A stretch of DNA of 64,000 nucleotides, taken from contig NZ_NXIF01000026.1 of assembly GCF_002837275.1 (NCBI RefSeq), forward strand, positions 1 through 64,000, read 5' to 3'. Both the position numbers and the translations under genes were made by a program. Below, in pieces: positions 63,178-64,000 of the stretch (its first letter is position 1; every line of letters begins with the position of its first letter). The notes beneath the pieces were generated by a model. The model saw only the letters and a program-made list of their open reading frames with translations. It was not told the origin of the DNA and ran no database searches. Origin of the DNA: Malaciobacter halophilus. Its GTDB lineage: Bacteria > Campylobacterota > Campylobacteria > Campylobacterales > Arcobacteraceae.

Positions 63178-64000
63178 TATCTATCAAACTCCCCTGCAAT
63201 AAAGTTCATACTTGCCATTGTAATAATTGCATCTGCTAACATTCCACCTTCAACAATCCTTGAATATGCTCCAAGAGAGTAAAAACTAGGTGGACGACAT
63301 TTTACTTTATAAGGTGTTCCAGAACCATCACTTGTTACATGAAAACCTAATTCTCCATTTGCACCTTCAGTATATCCATAGTATTCACCTTTAGGAACTT
63401 TAATACCTTCAAATGTAAGTTTAAATTGATTCATCAATCCTTCAATATTTCCATAAACATCTTTTTTGTCAGGTAAAAATACACCTTGATGGTCAACATT
63501 TAAAGGTCCGTCTGGAAGCTCTTTCATAGCTTGCTTAATGATTCTCATTGATTGTCTTATCTCTTCAAATTTAACCATTATTCTATCGTAAACATCTCCA
63601 TGACTTCCTATTGCTACATCAAAATCAAAATTTTCATATCCATAATATGGAGCATCTTTTCTTAAATCAAATGCAACTCCAGAAGCCCTTAAGTTTGGTC
63701 CAGTAACACCTGCACTTATTGCAAACTCATCATTTATTACACCTACATCTTGTGTTCTATCATGAAATATTCTATTGTGTTCAACTAAAGATAAAGCATC
63801 ATTTATACCTTTTTCTACTTCTTTTAATACTTCATCTAAATCTGCTTCAAAGCCATCATATAAATCAAACTCTAAACCACCAATTCTTGTATAAGAGTTT
63901 GTTAATCTTGCTCCTGTTAATCTTGATAATAAATCATAACTTTTATCTCTTGGAGCAAATAAGTACCAAAAGTTTGTAAGTCCACCAAGGTCAACCATAT
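63177..64000 (-). CDS. nuoD: NADH:quinone oxidoreductase subunit D (5' part cut off)
   Basis: The 49-kDa-type subunit that lines the quinone site. Only about 274 C-terminal residues are in the window; the gene continues past base 64000, so the Met near the edge is internal. GARLTNSYTRIGGLEFDLYDG, GITGPNLRASGV-like VTGPNLRASGVAFDLRKDAPYYGYENFDFDV-type patches and GELGFHVTSDGSGTPYKVKCRPPSF are diagnostic. Whether nuoC is fused cannot be seen here. Confidence 0.95.
   Translation of the reverse strand, partial: MVDLGGLTNFWYLFAPRDKSYDLLSRLTGARLTNSYTRIGGLEFDLYDGFEADLDEVLKEVEKGINDALSLVEHNRIFHDRTQDVGVINDEFAISAGVTGPNLRASGVAFDLRKDAPYYGYENFDFDVAIGSHGDVYDRIMVKFEEIRQSMRIIKQAMKELPDGPLNVDHQGVFLPDKKDVYGNIEGLMNQFKLTFEGIKVPKGEYYGYTEGANGELGFHVTSDGSGTPYKVKCRPPSFYSLGAYSRIVEGGMLADAIITMASMNFIAGEFDR

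Noticed and set aside
1-64000. CRISPR array, tRNA or rRNA genes, intact insertion sequence or prophage
   Set aside because: No regularly spaced repeats, no cloverleaf-like sequence in the gaps and no intact transposase or integrase were seen.
63177-64000. Complete small protein starting at the Met near the window edge
   Set aside because: Its sequence is the middle and end of NuoD, and the frame stays open to the edge, so it is a truncated gene, not a short one.

Overview
The DNA is AT-rich and tightly packed. Its genes point to a member of the Campylobacterota, most likely an Arcobacter-type bacterium. Evidence for this is a Wolinella-type di-heme quinol:fumarate reductase in frdCAB order, a tandem pair of bacterial dynamin-like GTPases as in Campylobacter jejuni, and a long collinear nuo operon. 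Unlike Campylobacter and Helicobacter, it also carries NuoE/NuoF, ThyA/FolA and a complete methylcitrate cycle. The species is inferred from gene content; no rRNA lies in the window.

Layout. 0-2.1 kb: end of a response regulator, its histidine kinase, and a 31-residue membrane peptide gene behind a 24-bp perfect palindrome. 2.2-8.3 kb: housekeeping genes (UDG-like glycosylase, murI-dnaX, DsbA-like protein, hemC, cysteine hydrolase). 8.3-16.2 kb: methylcitrate cycle (prpB-prpC-acnD-prpF) divergent from an unfamiliar HTH regulator and an RhtB-type exporter. 16.2-18.07 kb: lipoprotein, VOC protein, and about 0.7 kb of hairpins plus a gene relic. 18.07-24.5 kb: recQ-thyA-folA overlap, then a TetR regulator with a twin-operator promoter before a cysteine hydrolase, a BASS-type transporter and a methyltransferase. 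24.5-31.6 kb: glycosyltransferase, amino-acid ABC importer with MarC, LysE-type exporter and Nudix genes, thioesterase, and a phytanoyl-CoA dioxygenase-like protein. 31.6-37.1 kb: sucCD, DUF1653-like protein, and an overlapping aldehyde dehydrogenase/ThDP-enzyme pair. 37.1-43 kb: siroheme reductase, unusual CLC protein, hypothetical protein, GNAT protein with a structured leader, and glycerate kinase. 43-47.4 kb: dynamin-like pair. 47.4-64 kb: frdCAB, then nuo (nuoN back to nuoD, cut by the window edge) with gltA between nuoF and nuoG.

How the genes fit together. Much of the window is central respiration and carbon metabolism: NADH entry (Nuo), citrate synthase inside the nuo operon, succinyl-CoA ligase, fumarate reductase, and propionate oxidation feeding succinate and pyruvate. 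Around this sit amino-acid uptake and export, folate/thymidylate synthesis and small detoxification-type enzymes. Every closely convergent gene pair shares a hairpin at or over the stop codons.

No tRNA, rRNA, CRISPR array, intact insertion sequence or prophage was seen. The best leads for undescribed biology are the peptide with its palindrome, the Shine-Dalgarno-sequestering leader, the CLC with altered filter residues, the remodelled NuoG/NuoH with embedded gltA, and the regulator beside the prp genes.
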